DNA of 64,000 nt from Merdicola sp905200315 (GTDB taxonomy: Bacteria > Bacillota > Clostridia > TANB77 > CAG-508), in assembly GCA_902461935.1 (NCBI GenBank), contig CABPZP010000001.1:1-64000 (forward strand), read 5' to 3'. Position numbers and translations under genes: made by a program. The notes beneath the pieces were generated by a model. It saw only the letters and a program-made list of their open reading frames with translations, had not been told where the DNA came from and ran no database searches. This document shows positions 43,313 to 52,624 of the stretch, one piece after another; position 1 is the first letter of the stretch; every line of letters starts with the position of its first letter.

Positions 43313-44911
43313 TTAAATTTCTCTATACCAATTTTCTATATTATAAAAAATACTGTAATTATTAGGTTCTATATCTGCTTTTAAAGATGTACTACAAATT
43401 AATGATTTTTGATTAATATATAAACTTTTATACGGACTTTGTTCTTTATATAAATTTGCTATTTCTGTATATTTTTCTTTTAATTTTTCTCCATCCGTTA
43501 TATTTGATATCTCTTTTAGTAATTCTGTACATTCATTGCTTTTATAATTTGCTAAATTTCCATCTCCTAAATATGTATTTAGGTTAGGTGATAACCCAAT
43601 ATTTGTTCCCGCTATAAGCAATTCATAATTTTTATTTTTTAATATATTATTATAATTTGCAGTTGTTACTTTTATAATATTTACAGGTATTCCAATTGCT
43701 TCTAAATTAGTTTTTATTATTTCTGCAACTCTTGCTCTTGCTCCATTTTCAGAATTTACTGTTAATGTAAAAGCCAATCTCTGTGTTCTATAATTTTCTT
43801 TCTTTTGCCAATATCCTTTTGTGTATTCCCAACCACTATCTACTAGTAATTGTTTTGCCTGATCTGGATTATATCCAGAACTGCTGCTTTCTGAGTTATA
43901 TAGCCACATTCCAAAGTTTAATGGAAAATCCATACTGTAATATTTTCCATTAAAAACTGTAGCTATAATATTTTCTTTATCTATGCTAAAATTAATTGCT
44001 TTTCGTACATTTACGTCATTTAAAAATGCATTATTACAGTTCATTGCTAAAAAGTCGTATTCTCTTCCTTTAAAGTCTATTTTGTTGTATCCTATTGTAC
44101 CAACATATTTTTCAAGTTCTTCATTTTGTGTTTCTAATAAATCTAAATTTCCCATTTTAAATGCATTGTAAGCATCTCCCATAGAACCATACAAATTAAC
44201 CTTTATTTCGCTTGCTTTAGTATTTTTATTTTCTATATTCCACCAATTTTCATTCTTTTTTAAAGTAATTACTCCGCCTTCATTGCTAACTATTTTATAC
44301 ATACCTGTTCCCATAGGTACATTATTTTTTTCTGTTGTTTGAAAATCTTGTTCTAAATAAAAGTTTTTAGATAATATTGGAAATGTTAAATTATATGCAA
44401 AATAAGGATCTTTACTATCTAAGGTTATTTTTATTGTGTAGTCATCTATTACCTCAACCTGAACTACTTTCTGTAAATTGGCTGAATAAATAGAATCTAT
44501 ATTTTTTAGTATGTCAATAGTAAATTGAACATCGTTTGCAGTAAATTTACTTCCATCATGCCACTTTACATTATCTCTAAGTTTTATAATATAAGAATTA
44601 TCTCCACTTATTGACCATTCTGTTGCTAAACAACTTTCTGGCTTATAGTCATTTGATAATGTTACTAATGGTTCAAATACTATTCTAGATATTTCTTGAA
44701 CATTTGAATTTTTACTTAGTATTGGATTTATTGTATCATAATTTACAATAGCTAGTCTTAAATCTTGTGCAATTCTTGTTTCTTGTTTTTTTGTTTCAGA
44801 ATTTTCGTTTTCCTCATTTTTACTGTTATCTTTGTTTATTTTAAACACTGCAAAAATTATTAGTATAACTACAAATACTATAAACAAATATTTAATAAAA
44901 TTATTCTTCAT
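43313..44911 (-). CDS. Family 5 solute-binding protein, membrane-anchored
   Basis: The 532-residue protein belongs to the peptide/nickel solute-binding family (SBP_bac_5): LSNDYKPESCLATEWSISGD, YIIKLRDNVKWHDGSKFTANDVQFT (residues ~105-129), and later VRKAINFSIDKENII and ELLIAGTNIGLSPN. It has one N-terminal membrane segment (about residues 8-24) but no lipobox cysteine, so it is probably anchored by that helix rather than by lipid. No permease or ATPase gene is adjacent. Its substrate is unknown. GAGGTGA precedes the start. It lies upstream of recA on the same strand. Confidence 0.88.
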   Translation of the reverse strand: MKNNFIKYLFIVFVVILIIFAVFKINKDNSKNEENENSETKKQETRIAQDLRLAIVNYDTINPILSKNSNVQEISRIVFEPLVTLSNDYKPESCLATEWSISGDNSYIIKLRDNVKWHDGSKFTANDVQFTIDILKNIDSIYSANLQKVVQVEVIDDYTIKITLDSKDPYFAYNLTFPILSKNFYLEQDFQTTEKNNVPMGTGMYKIVSNEGGVITLKKNENWWNIENKNTKASEIKVNLYGSMGDAYNAFKMGNLDLLETQNEELEKYVGTIGYNKIDFKGREYDFLAMNCNNAFLNDVNVRKAINFSIDKENIIATVFNGKYYSMDFPLNFGMWLYNSESSSSGYNPDQAKQLLVDSGWEYTKGYWQKKENYRTQRLAFTLTVNSENGARARVAEIIKTNLEAIGIPVNIIKVTTANYNNILKNKNYELLIAGTNIGLSPNLNTYLGDGNLANYKSNECTELLKEISNITDGEKLKEKYTEIANLYKEQSPYKSLYINQKSLICSTSLKADIEPNNYSIFYNIENWYREI

Positions 44912-44999
44912 TTTTTCACCTCAATTTATATCAATTATAATATATTAAATGTTCTTTTTTTTCAAGAATTTATTAAAATTATTTTTATTAATAAAATGA

Positions 45000-45052
45000 C
45001 AAATATATTTGTTTTGAAATACCGCGTAAGCGACCAAACGAGCAAATATTAT
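45000..45052. repeat. Family B repeat, left half only
   Basis: The left terminal segment (ATATATTTGTTTTGAAATAC, CGCGTAAGCGACCAAACGAGC) is present and then diverges. The right half is absent, complementary to the copy near 30.7 kb which has only the right half. Confidence 0.75.
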
Positions 45053-45077
45053 TCCAAATTTAACAATTTCATTATTT

Positions 45078-45115
45078 CGGGTCGTCGGGACGCCGGCCCC
45101 TACAACGTCTGACAT
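45078..45115. repeat. Family A repeat before spoVS terminator
   Basis: The core GGGTCGTCGGGACGCCGGCCC pairs with one mismatch and is followed by the CCTACAACGTCTGACAT flank. It sits next to a truncated family B copy. Confidence 0.75.
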
Positions 45116-45142
45116 AATTTATAGCAAAATAATATTATTTGT

Positions 45143-45171
45143 ATAAAAAAAGAGAGCATTTTTTTGCTCCC
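45143..45171 (-). terminator. Terminator of spoVS
   Basis: GGGAGCA and TGCTCTC pair around an A/T loop, followed by a T run on the minus strand. Confidence 0.8.
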
Positions 45172-45187
45172 TATAAATTTATATTAA

Positions 45188-45451
45188 TTATTTTCTAGAT
45201 TCCACAATTAGTTTCATTCCAGTTCTATCTTCCCCCTCGACTTGAACCTCCGCAAATGCTGGTATACATACCAAATCAACTCCTGTTGGTGCTACAAATC
45301 CTCTTGCTATTGCTACTGCCTTAACTGCTTGGTTTAGTGCTCCTGCACCGATTGCTTGCATCTCTGCTCTACTACTTTCTTTTACTAACCCTGCTATTGC
45401 TCCTGCAATTGAATTTGGATTAGATTTTGATGAAATTTTTAAAGTTTCCAT
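45188..45451 (-). CDS. spoVS: Stage V sporulation protein S
   Basis: SpoVS is a small Alba-like protein needed for septation and coat assembly. The 87-residue sequence METLKISSKSNPNSIAGAI and the downstream AIGAGALNQAVKAVAIARGF and GVDLVCIPAF segments match the highly conserved family and its normal length. GGAGG precedes the start. ymdB lies upstream in the same direction, the usual partner in Firmicutes. rny, which often precedes ymdB, is absent here. Confidence 0.97.
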   Translation of the reverse strand: METLKISSKSNPNSIAGAIAGLVKESSRAEMQAIGAGALNQAVKAVAIARGFVAPTGVDLVCIPAFAEVQVEGEDRTGMKLIVESRK

Positions 45452-45582
45452 TTTTTCCTCCTATTATTAAAATATATTTGTACTTGCGACAGTTATATTT
45501 ATAATACATCTGGAAAAAATTGTAAATAATAATTTGGTAATTTTTACCATTTTGTATCGCGTTATATTACATTATTCGACAG

Positions 45583-46359
45583 TTATATTTTGTTATATCT
45601 TTCAATCTTTTCTATTTTACCATTTTCGTCATTTATTTCAAAAATTATACTATTAAAAATACAATTTCCTTCTGCTAATTTATATCTTTCTGGTAAAGAT
45701 GTTTCAAATCTTTTTATAGATGCTTTTATATCCATTCCAATAACAGAATATTTTGGACCTGTCATTCCAATATCAGTTATATATGCTGTTCCTTTTGGAA
45801 GTACTGTTTCATCTGCTGTTTGTACATGAGTATGTGTTCCAAATATAATATTTGCTTTTCCATCTAAATAATAACCTAAGGCTATTTTTTCTGCTGTAGC
45901 TTCTGCATGAAAATCTACAACAATTATATCTACGTTATTTTTTATTTTTTCTATTATGTCGTTTGCAACTGTAAATGGATTTTCTGAAAGAACCCCCATA
46001 GATGTTCTTCCTATTAAATTTATAACTGCAATTTTTTTATTTTTACATTCAAAAATGTTATATCCCTTACCTGGATTTCCTCTTGAATAGTTTGCTGGTC
46101 GAATTATATTTTTCTCTTCATTTATAAATGTAAATATATCTTTTTTCCCCCAAGTATGGTTTCCCATTGTTATAACATCTGCACCAGCTTCTATTAACTT
46201 ATCGTATATTTTTCTAGTAATTCCCATACCACCTGCTGAATTTTCTCCATTTACTATTATAAAATCTATATTTTTCTCTTTTTTAATTTTTCTTAGTTCA
46301 GATATAGCTTTTTTTACTCCATTTTCTCCAACTATATCTCCCACAGTTAAAATACGCAT
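45583..46359 (-). CDS. ymdB: YmdB-type metallophosphoesterase
   Basis: YmdB (TIGR00282) is a dimetal phosphodiesterase that affects sporulation and biofilm choice in Bacillus. The 258-residue protein shows all metal-binding motifs: VGDIVG, VNGENSAGG, MGNHTWGKKD, VDFHAEATAEK and GTHTHVQTADE. Length is normal. It precedes spoVS by about 130 bases on the minus strand. Arg codons CGA are used here in conserved positions (IIRPANY), showing that CGA is still Arg in this genome. Confidence 0.93.
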   Translation of the reverse strand: MRILTVGDIVGENGVKKAISELRKIKKEKNIDFIIVNGENSAGGMGITRKIYDKLIEAGADVITMGNHTWGKKDIFTFINEEKNIIRPANYSRGNPGKGYNIFECKNKKIAVINLIGRTSMGVLSENPFTVANDIIEKIKNNVDIIVVDFHAEATAEKIALGYYLDGKANIIFGTHTHVQTADETVLPKGTAYITDIGMTGPKYSVIGMDIKASIKRFETSLPERYKLAEGNCIFNSIIFEINDENGKIEKIERYNKI

Positions 46360-46384
46360 TTTTTCACCTCTATTTTTCTTAGAT

Positions 46385-47194
46385 TTATTCTTCTATTTCT
46401 ACGTATTGAATTTTTTTATTAAATATTATAATTAATTCAAATATTGGTTTTAATAGCCAAATTCCAAGTCCAAAGAAAAATCCTTTTTCAAATGATTTTG
46501 CAAGTTCAAAGTTCATTATAAGTTTTAAAATTCCATACATAAACCAACCTATTACAGGAATTAATAATAAGATTAACCACCAATAACTATATCCACATAT
46601 TTTAAATAATACTCCATCTCTATAAACAGGAATAAATGTTACCCAAAAATGTCTTCTAGCTTTAACAAAAATTAATCCTTTTAAAATAATCATTATAATT
46701 GCATATATAATAACGACTGTTAAAACATTTTTCACAGTTTTATTGCTTAAAAGAATCTTGCCTACTATAGATGCTTTTTTAGTTGTTGACATATTTTCTT
46801 GCATATCTTTTAGAATTTCCTCAGCTGATTCACCATTATCTAATTTTTCTTTTACTTCATCTATATTAACATCTTCTAAAACTTCATTTATAGTACTTGC
46901 ATCTGTTTGTCTTAATACCTTAGTTCCTGTTGAAATTGTATTACTGTTAATCCCACCTTGCTCTAGCTCTGCTGAATAACTATCTATCATATCAGCAATT
47001 TCATCGTTTGAGTATTCTTTGCTTAAATCTTGATACATATTTAAAATATCTGTTGATGTAATATTATTTACATTTATTTTTTTATCTTTAATATAGTTTT
47101 CAACCGCAGATGTATCTGTTGCAAATACACTATTTCCTACTCCTAAAATTAATATCATAAATATTGCTACCACTACTACTTTTAAATATTTCAT
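46385..47194 (-). CDS. Secreted-type membrane protein with DUF5684-like end
   Basis: The function is unknown. The 269-residue protein has a signal-type N-terminus (residues 1-25, cleavage near VFA-TDTS), an acidic soluble part with helical heptads (residues 26-150), and four membrane segments from about residue 160. The membrane end contains FIPVYRDGVLFKICGYSYWWLILLLIPVIGW (spread over residues 187-217) and KSFEKGFFFGLGIWLLKPIF, which resemble the DUF5684 domain. It lies between ymdB and a plus-strand rluA-type gene. Confidence 0.65.
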   Translation of the reverse strand: MKYLKVVVVAIFMILILGVGNSVFATDTSAVENYIKDKKINVNNITSTDILNMYQDLSKEYSNDEIADMIDSYSAELEQGGINSNTISTGTKVLRQTDASTINEVLEDVNIDEVKEKLDNGESAEEILKDMQENMSTTKKASIVGKILLSNKTVKNVLTVVIIYAIIMIILKGLIFVKARRHFWVTFIPVYRDGVLFKICGYSYWWLILLLIPVIGWFMYGILKLIMNFELAKSFEKGFFFGLGIWLLKPIFELIIIFNKKIQYVEIEE

Positions 47195-47271
47195 TTGTAT
47201 ACCTCTTTTCTATAATCTATTTTTAAAATAAATCTGTCACATATTATACAATAAAATTAAAAACATTTCCA

Positions 47272-47300
47272 TTGATTTCTATAAAAAAATAAATTATAAT
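47272..47300 (+). promoter_or_regulatory. Promoter that places the transcript start at the ATG
   Basis: TTGATT (47272-47277) and TATAAT (47295-47300) are 17 bases apart. The usual start point seven to eight bases after the -10 falls on the A of the ATG at 47308. No ribosome-binding site exists between them, so the mRNA is probably leaderless. Confidence 0.65.
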
Positions 47301-47307
47301 AAAAAAT

Positions 47308-48159
47308 ATGAAAGAATTAATAGTAAATAAAAAATATAATAATAAAAAAATAGATGAATTTTTATATGGTAATTTTCCAGCACTAACCAAAGGTGTTTTA
47401 TATAAAGCACTACGAAAAAAAGATATTCAAATAAATGGCAAACGTATTAATTCTATTCAAAATGTATTTGAAAACGATGTTGTTAAAATATATATTTTAG
47501 ATGCCTTTTTAGAGTTAAAACTTGAAATTGTTTATGAAGATGATAATATTTTAGTTATAAATAAACCTTCTGGAATTGAAGTTACAGGAGAAAATTCACT
47601 TACTACTTTTGTTCAAAAGCAAATATGTAAAACTGCTATGCCTTGCCATAGGTTAGATAGAAATACTTATGGTTTAATTTTGTTTGCAAAAAATAACGAA
47701 TCTTTAAATATACTTTTTGATAAATTTAAAAATAAAGAAATTGAAAAACATTATATTGCCTATTGCTATGGAATTCCAATAAAAAAGCAAGATAGATTAG
47801 AAAGTTTTTTGTTTAAAGATAATAAAAAATCTATGGTATATATTTCAGACACTTTTAAAAAGGGTTATCAAAAAATAATAACGAATTATACTGTTTTGAA
47901 AGTAAATAAAGATAATAAAACTTGTATTTTAGATGTAAATATAGAAACAGGTAAAACTCACCAAATACGTGCACATTTAGCTCATATAGGACTACCAATT
48001 ATAGGTGATGGTAAGTATGGAATAAATGATATTAATAAGAAATTTGGATTTAAAACACAACAATTATGTAGTTATAAATTGATTTTTAATTTTAAAAATA
48101 ATAATGGAATTTTGGATTATTTAAATAAGAAACAAATTGTTTTGAATTATAAAAAATAA
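47308..48159 (+). CDS. RluA-family pseudouridine synthase
   Basis: The 283-residue protein has an S4-like N-terminus (KKIDEFLYGNFPALTKGVLYKAL region), the catalytic motif HRLDRNTYGLILFAKN near residue 111 (Thr-Tyr in place of the usual Thr-Ser), and the ETGKTHQIRAHLAHIGLPIIGDGKYG motif near residues 210-235. The RNA target (RluA, RluC or RluD-like) is not certain. It is one of few plus-strand genes, and its promoter suggests a leaderless mRNA. It ends in a terminator shared with ftsH. Confidence 0.88.
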   Translation: MKELIVNKKYNNKKIDEFLYGNFPALTKGVLYKALRKKDIQINGKRINSIQNVFENDVVKIYILDAFLELKLEIVYEDDNILVINKPSGIEVTGENSLTTFVQKQICKTAMPCHRLDRNTYGLILFAKNNESLNILFDKFKNKEIEKHYIAYCYGIPIKKQDRLESFLFKDNKKSMVYISDTFKKGYQKIITNYTVLKVNKDNKTCILDVNIETGKTHQIRAHLAHIGLPIIGDGKYGINDINKKFGFKTQQLCSYKLIFNFKNNNGILDYLNKKQIVLNYKK

Positions 48160-48186
48160 GTCACACTTTTGTGCGACTTATTTTTT
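48151..48186. terminator. Bidirectional terminator of rluA-type gene and ftsH
   Basis: AAAAAATAAGTC and GACTTATTTTTT pair around a 12-base loop. T runs follow on both strands, and the stop codons of both convergent genes lie in the stem arms. Confidence 0.85.
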
Positions 48187-49972
48187 ATCCTACTATTTCG
48201 TAAAATTCTCTTCCTGATATTACTTCTTTTTCTAATAATTTTTTGGCTACTGCATTTAGTTCGTCCATATGTGCAAGTAGTATTTTTTGTGCATCGTTGT
48301 ATGCTGTATCCATTAGTATTTTTACTTCTGCACCTATTACATCTTCAATTTTTTCTCCATATATTAATAGTTCGTTTGGATCATCTGTTTTTAAAGATAT
48401 TGGTCCTAAGTTTTCGCTCATTCCATATACTGTTACCATATCTTTTGCAATTTTTGTAGCTACTTCTAGATCATTACTTGCACCTGTTGATATATCATCT
48501 AAAGCTATTTTTTCTGCTGCTCTTCCTCCTAATAGAGATATCATTTTTTCTTCCATTTCTGTTTTTGAAATATAGTATTTATCTTCATTTGTTTTGTACA
48601 TTGTATATCCACCTGCAACACCTCTTGGTATTATAGATACTTCTTTTATGTCGTTTTGTGTTTCTAAGTATCTACTAACTATTGCATGTCCTGCTTCATG
48701 GAAGGCCGTTAATTTTTTGTCTTTATCTGATATTATTCTACTATGTTTTTCAAGTCCTACTGTGACTTTTTTTACTGCATCATCTAAGTCTTGATTTGTT
48801 ATTGCTTCATGTTTGTTTATTGTAGCTATTATTGCTGCTTCGTTTAAAACATTTGCAAGCTCTGCACCTGTAAATCCAGCTGTATCTTCTGATATTGTTT
48901 TTAAAGATACATCTTCTGCAAATTTTTTATCTTTACTATGAATTTTTAATATTTCTTCTCTTCCTCTTTGATCTGGGGCTGCTATCATTATTTGTCTATC
49001 AAACCTTCCTGGACGTAAAAGTGCTTGGTCTAACATTTCTGGTCTATTTGTTGCTGCTAAAACTATGATATTTTCTTCACTTTCAAATCCATCCATCTCT
49101 ACTAGTAATTGATTTAGAGTTTGATTATTTTCAGATTCCGCACCACTGTTGCTTGTTCTTCTTGCTCCTATTGCATCTATTTCATCTATAAATATTATAC
49201 ATGGAGACATTTTTCTTGCTTTTTCAAATAATTTTCTAACTCTTGAAGCTCCAAGTCCTGCAAACATTTCTATAAACTCTGATCCACTCATTGATATAAA
49301 TGGCACATTTGCCTCTCCAGCTATTGCCTTTGCTATTAATGTTTTTCCTGTTCCTGGCTTTCCACAAAGTAAAACTCCTCTTGGAACTTTTGCTCCCATT
49401 TTATGAAACTCTTCTGGTTTTTTTAAGAAATCAACAATTTCGGCTAATTCATGTTTTTCTTCATCTAAACCTGCTACATCATCAAATTTTGTTTTTGTAT
49501 CTTTTTCTTCTGCATCATATACTTTTCCTTTATCTCCTAAACCTTGCATTTGGAATAAAAGCACTATTAATGCAATCATTATTAATGTTGGAAGTAATGA
49601 AAATAAGTTTTGGGATATAGTTACTAATGGATTTACTTTATTTTGAATTAATTCAATTTCATTTCCTTCTTGTACTTTTGATTGTATTAATTCCATAAAA
49701 GTTTGTGTATTTGGAACTATTGCCTTTTTTTCTTCATCTTCATTTTTTATTTTTACTTTTAGAGATGTACTTCCTACTGTCATTTCTATTTTTTCTATAT
49801 TTCCTGCTTCAACTTGTTTTATTAAGTCTGTATATGCTAGTGTGTTTTCTTTATCTTTATTTTTGTTCATATAGAAGTATATTGCTATTGATGCTATTAT
49901 TGCTAGTATTAGTAGTATAATTCCTGCTATATACCATTTTGAGTTATTTTTCTTGTTTCCTTTTTTATTCAA
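48185..49972 (-). CDS. ftsH: ATP-dependent membrane metalloprotease FtsH
   Basis: FtsH degrades misfolded and short-lived membrane and cytosolic proteins. The 595-residue protein has two membrane segments (about residues 12-32 and 122-142) around a periplasmic-side domain. The AAA+ module follows with Walker A CGKPGTGKTLIAKAIAGE, Walker B CIIFIDEIDAIG, and the SRH DQALLRPGRFDRQI. The zinc site is HEAGH near residue 422. The start is TTG, with AAGGATG seven bases upstream. It is monocistronic, flanked by repeats upstream. Confidence 0.97.
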   Translation of the reverse strand: MNKKGNKKNNSKWYIAGIILLILAIIASIAIYFYMNKNKDKENTLAYTDLIKQVEAGNIEKIEMTVGSTSLKVKIKNEDEEKKAIVPNTQTFMELIQSKVQEGNEIELIQNKVNPLVTISQNLFSLLPTLIMIALIVLLFQMQGLGDKGKVYDAEEKDTKTKFDDVAGLDEEKHELAEIVDFLKKPEEFHKMGAKVPRGVLLCGKPGTGKTLIAKAIAGEANVPFISMSGSEFIEMFAGLGASRVRKLFEKARKMSPCIIFIDEIDAIGARRTSNSGAESENNQTLNQLLVEMDGFESEENIIVLAATNRPEMLDQALLRPGRFDRQIMIAAPDQRGREEILKIHSKDKKFAEDVSLKTISEDTAGFTGAELANVLNEAAIIATINKHEAITNQDLDDAVKKVTVGLEKHSRIISDKDKKLTAFHEAGHAIVSRYLETQNDIKEVSIIPRGVAGGYTMYKTNEDKYYISKTEMEEKMISLLGGRAAEKIALDDISTGASNDLEVATKIAKDMVTVYGMSENLGPISLKTDDPNELLIYGEKIEDVIGAEVKILMDTAYNDAQKILLAHMDELNAVAKKLLEKEVISGREFYEIVG

Positions 49973-50060
49973 ATTTATTACATCCTTTCTAATTTAATTG
50001 ATAAGATAAAAGATTTTCATCTTTAATTTTCATATAATAATAATTAATATTAAATTATTA

Positions 50061-50236
50061 TTGTAGGGGCGACATCTGGTCGCCTTTTATAATTTTATTA
50101 TGATGATCAATAACAGTCGATACATCTATGAAGTCGTTTTTTCTGGTCGTCGAGCATTTCGGAGTTGTTCGAACGTATGTGAGATTACAAATCCGTTATA
50201 CCTTTAGGTACGCCGACCCCCTACAATGTTTGACAT
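50061..50236. repeat. Family A repeats, one with a 60-base insert
   Basis: A short copy (50061-50085, core GGCGACATCTGGTCGCC) is followed by a second (50144-50236) whose two arms, GGTCGTCG and CGCCGACC, are separated by about 60 bases of unrelated sequence. The usual CCTACAATGTTTGACATT flank follows. The second copy shows an insertion within the loop. Confidence 0.7.
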
Positions 50237-50252
50237 TATTTTTCTTTAAAGT

Positions 50253-51332
50253 TTAAGATTCTCCTGTGGCTGGGTTACCTTCATCATTTTTGTCTTTGTC
50301 TTCTAATTCTATTTTTCCTTCTTCTTCGCTTTTATCTTCTTTTTTGTTTTCTTCTTTTGGCTCTTCTTGTTTTTCTTCTGGCTTTTCATCTTTTTTTTGA
50401 TTTTCTTCGTTTTCTTTTCTTATATTTTTTTGAACTTCTTCTATTTTTCCTATTACTATTTTTTCCTTTATTAGGTCTGACCTAATGCTTAATATTGCCG
50501 CAACCATACATATATAAGAAATTGTTGTGTACATTACTTCAAAGTATTTTATATAGAATCCTGTATAAGTATTTATTATTATATAAGCTACATTTAGTAT
50601 TATTGGCAATGTTAAAGCATGTATTGCCATTGCATATGAGGCTGAATATTTTAATTTTACTCTTACTATTCTTGCCGTTATTACTCCTAATAATGCTAGT
50701 ATTAATGCATCTGTTAATATTGAAATTGAATATGTTATATATAAATAAATATACATAACTACAAACATTTGAGCATATAACATATACATTTTATTATCTG
50801 TTATTTTATTTACTAATTCTGTTTTTGTAAATTCTTCTGATATTCCATAGCTATTTTGCATATCTGAATAAGTCTTTTCTACGTCTCCCTGCAAAAGTGA
50901 ACTTCTAAATATAACTTTGTCTTTTAAAAATAATATTCCATAATTATATAATCCTATTTTTTCCTTGTAACTATTTATTTCTTCTTCATTTGCTGTTTGT
51001 GTATCTATTATTATTTTGTATGAAATATCTTTTGTATCATCATTACTTTGTAATTCTATTTTTTTATTATCTTCAAACTCTAATTTTCCTTCTTTATAAG
51101 TAAATTCAGGTAATTCATTTTTTATATAGTTTGTAGCTTTGTTTATTATCATTCCATATTTTACACAAAAACTTAATGCAATAATTAATACAAAAAACAA
51201 GGCAAATTCAAAAAAATATTTGAAAGATTTCGAAAGTTTTTCTATAGCAAATATTTTATATTTTTCAAAGTCCTTTATACTTATTAAAATTCTTTTCCAA
51301 AAAGATATTTTTTCATCAACTTTTTCTTCCAT
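50253..51332 (-). CDS. DUF1189 membrane protein
   Basis: The 359-residue protein has an N-terminal helical part (KYFFEFALFFVLIIALSFCVKYG), an extracytoplasmic domain typical of DUF1189 (NYIKNELPEFTYKEGKLEFED), and several C-terminal membrane segments (YLYITYSISILTDALILALLG). An unusual tail of about 60 residues made almost only of Lys and Glu follows. DUF1189 proteins are associated with cell envelope stress, and function is not proven. Its first base overlaps the alr stop codon, so the two genes are cotranscribed. Confidence 0.85.
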   Translation of the reverse strand: MEEKVDEKISFWKRILISIKDFEKYKIFAIEKLSKSFKYFFEFALFFVLIIALSFCVKYGMIINKATNYIKNELPEFTYKEGKLEFEDNKKIELQSNDDTKDISYKIIIDTQTANEEEINSYKEKIGLYNYGILFLKDKVIFRSSLLQGDVEKTYSDMQNSYGISEEFTKTELVNKITDNKMYMLYAQMFVVMYIYLYITYSISILTDALILALLGVITARIVRVKLKYSASYAMAIHALTLPIILNVAYIIINTYTGFYIKYFEVMYTTISYICMVAAILSIRSDLIKEKIVIGKIEEVQKNIRKENEENQKKDEKPEEKQEEPKEENKKEDKSEEEGKIELEDKDKNDEGNPATGES

Positions 51333-52421
51333 TATTTATACTCCCTTCTTATGCGTGGATCTATATAAATAGGGTTTACTTCATAAACTGCTTTATCTCC
51401 AACTTTAACATTATTGTCCACTATAACTGTTGAATGATACATTCCAAGTCTTCCTGCTAATTTGTAATTTTTATTATTTATATTTACTTTTAAATATTGC
51501 TCTTTGAAAAATCCTTTTATATCATTTATTATATAACGTAATTTATCAACTTTTCTAAACATATCTCGGTTAGAACTTACATTAAATCCATCTGAGTGTC
51601 CAACAGGAATTATTGCCACTTTTGTTTCTTTTTTTGTTAAATAAATATTTGAATATCCAATATTAAAATTAGCTGGCAATGTTCTTACTTCTGCAACTTT
51701 ACTTTCTAATGTTCCTATTTTCTTTACTCCAATTTTATTTTCTACAGATAGTCTGCCCACAAATGCTGATCCTACTCTTACCGCATCTAAATGCATTTCT
51801 GGGAATTTTACAAATGCAGATGAATTACATGCATGTTTTAATTTGAATTTAATATTATTTTCTTCTAAAAATTTTACAACATTCATAAATTTCTCAAATT
51901 GTTCTTTTGTTATTTTATCGTCATAAAAAGCTATTGAAAAATGTGTAAAAATCCCTTCAAATTCAATATTTGAATTTTGTTTTATTGTCTTTAATATATC
52001 ATCTTTTTTAGTATAAACAAATCCGTATCTTCCAAAACCTGTATCTATTTTTAAGTGTGCTTTTATTTTTATATTTTTTTCGTTTGCTACCTCGTTTGCA
52101 ATTTTAGCAGACTCTACTGAACCAATTGTTAAGGTTATATTATTTTCAATTAAACTTTGTACATCTTCTTTCAAACATGTTGAAGATAGCAATAAAATTT
52201 CTTCTTTTATTCCATTTTTTCTAAGTTCTAAAGCTTCTTCAATTGTTGCAACTGCAAATATTTCAATTCCGATTATCTATTAAAAACTTTGTTAATTTTA
52301 CTAAATCTAAACCATAACCATTAGACTTAACAACTGCAATTACTTTACTATCCTTTGCATATTTTTTTATTTGTCTAACATTATGTTTTAAATCTTCTTT
52401 GTTTATTACTAACTCTTTCAA
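51332..52421 (-). CDS. alr: Alanine racemase with +1 frameshift at CGGA
   Basis: Alr makes D-alanine for peptidoglycan with PLP. A TTG at 52421 preceded by AAGGAG starts MKELVINKEDLKHNVRQIKK and the PLP-lysine motif AVVKSNGYGLD. Codon 51 is CGG at 52271-52269; zero-frame reading gives RN and then a TGA stop. Skipping one base gives GGA ATT GAA, i.e. the family sequence DNGIEIFAVATIEEALELRK, and runs on to the catalytic Tyr region, LKIDTGFGRYGF, HACNSSAF, and IDPRIRREYK at the end. The merged product is 362 residues, the normal size. No other alr was seen in the window. An internal ATG at 52192 would lack the active-site lysine. Confidence 0.93.
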
Positions 52422-52455
52422 TTTTATCTCCTTGTATTGTTATATTTTTTATATT

Positions 52456-52494
52456 GCGGGTCGTCGGGACGCCGACCCCTACAACGTTTAACAT
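52456..52494. repeat. Family A repeat upstream of alr
   Basis: The core GGGTCGTCGGGACGCCGACCC is followed by CCTACAACGTTTAACATTAG. It sits between the alr start and the surface protein gene. Confidence 0.8.
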
Positions 52495-52576
52495 TAGTTT
52501 TGCAAAATAATAAATATTTTCAATAAATTAAATTTTCTTTCATATTTTACACTATTGTTTATTTTTTTACAAGACA

Positions 52577-52600
52577 AAAACCGCAAATATTTGCGGTTTT
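52577..52600 (-). terminator. Terminator after the SpaA-like gene
   Basis: AAAACCGCAAAT and ATTTGCGGTTTT form a perfect palindrome followed by a T run on the minus strand. Confidence 0.85.
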
Positions 52601-52624
52601 CTTTATTAATATCTTTGTATATAT

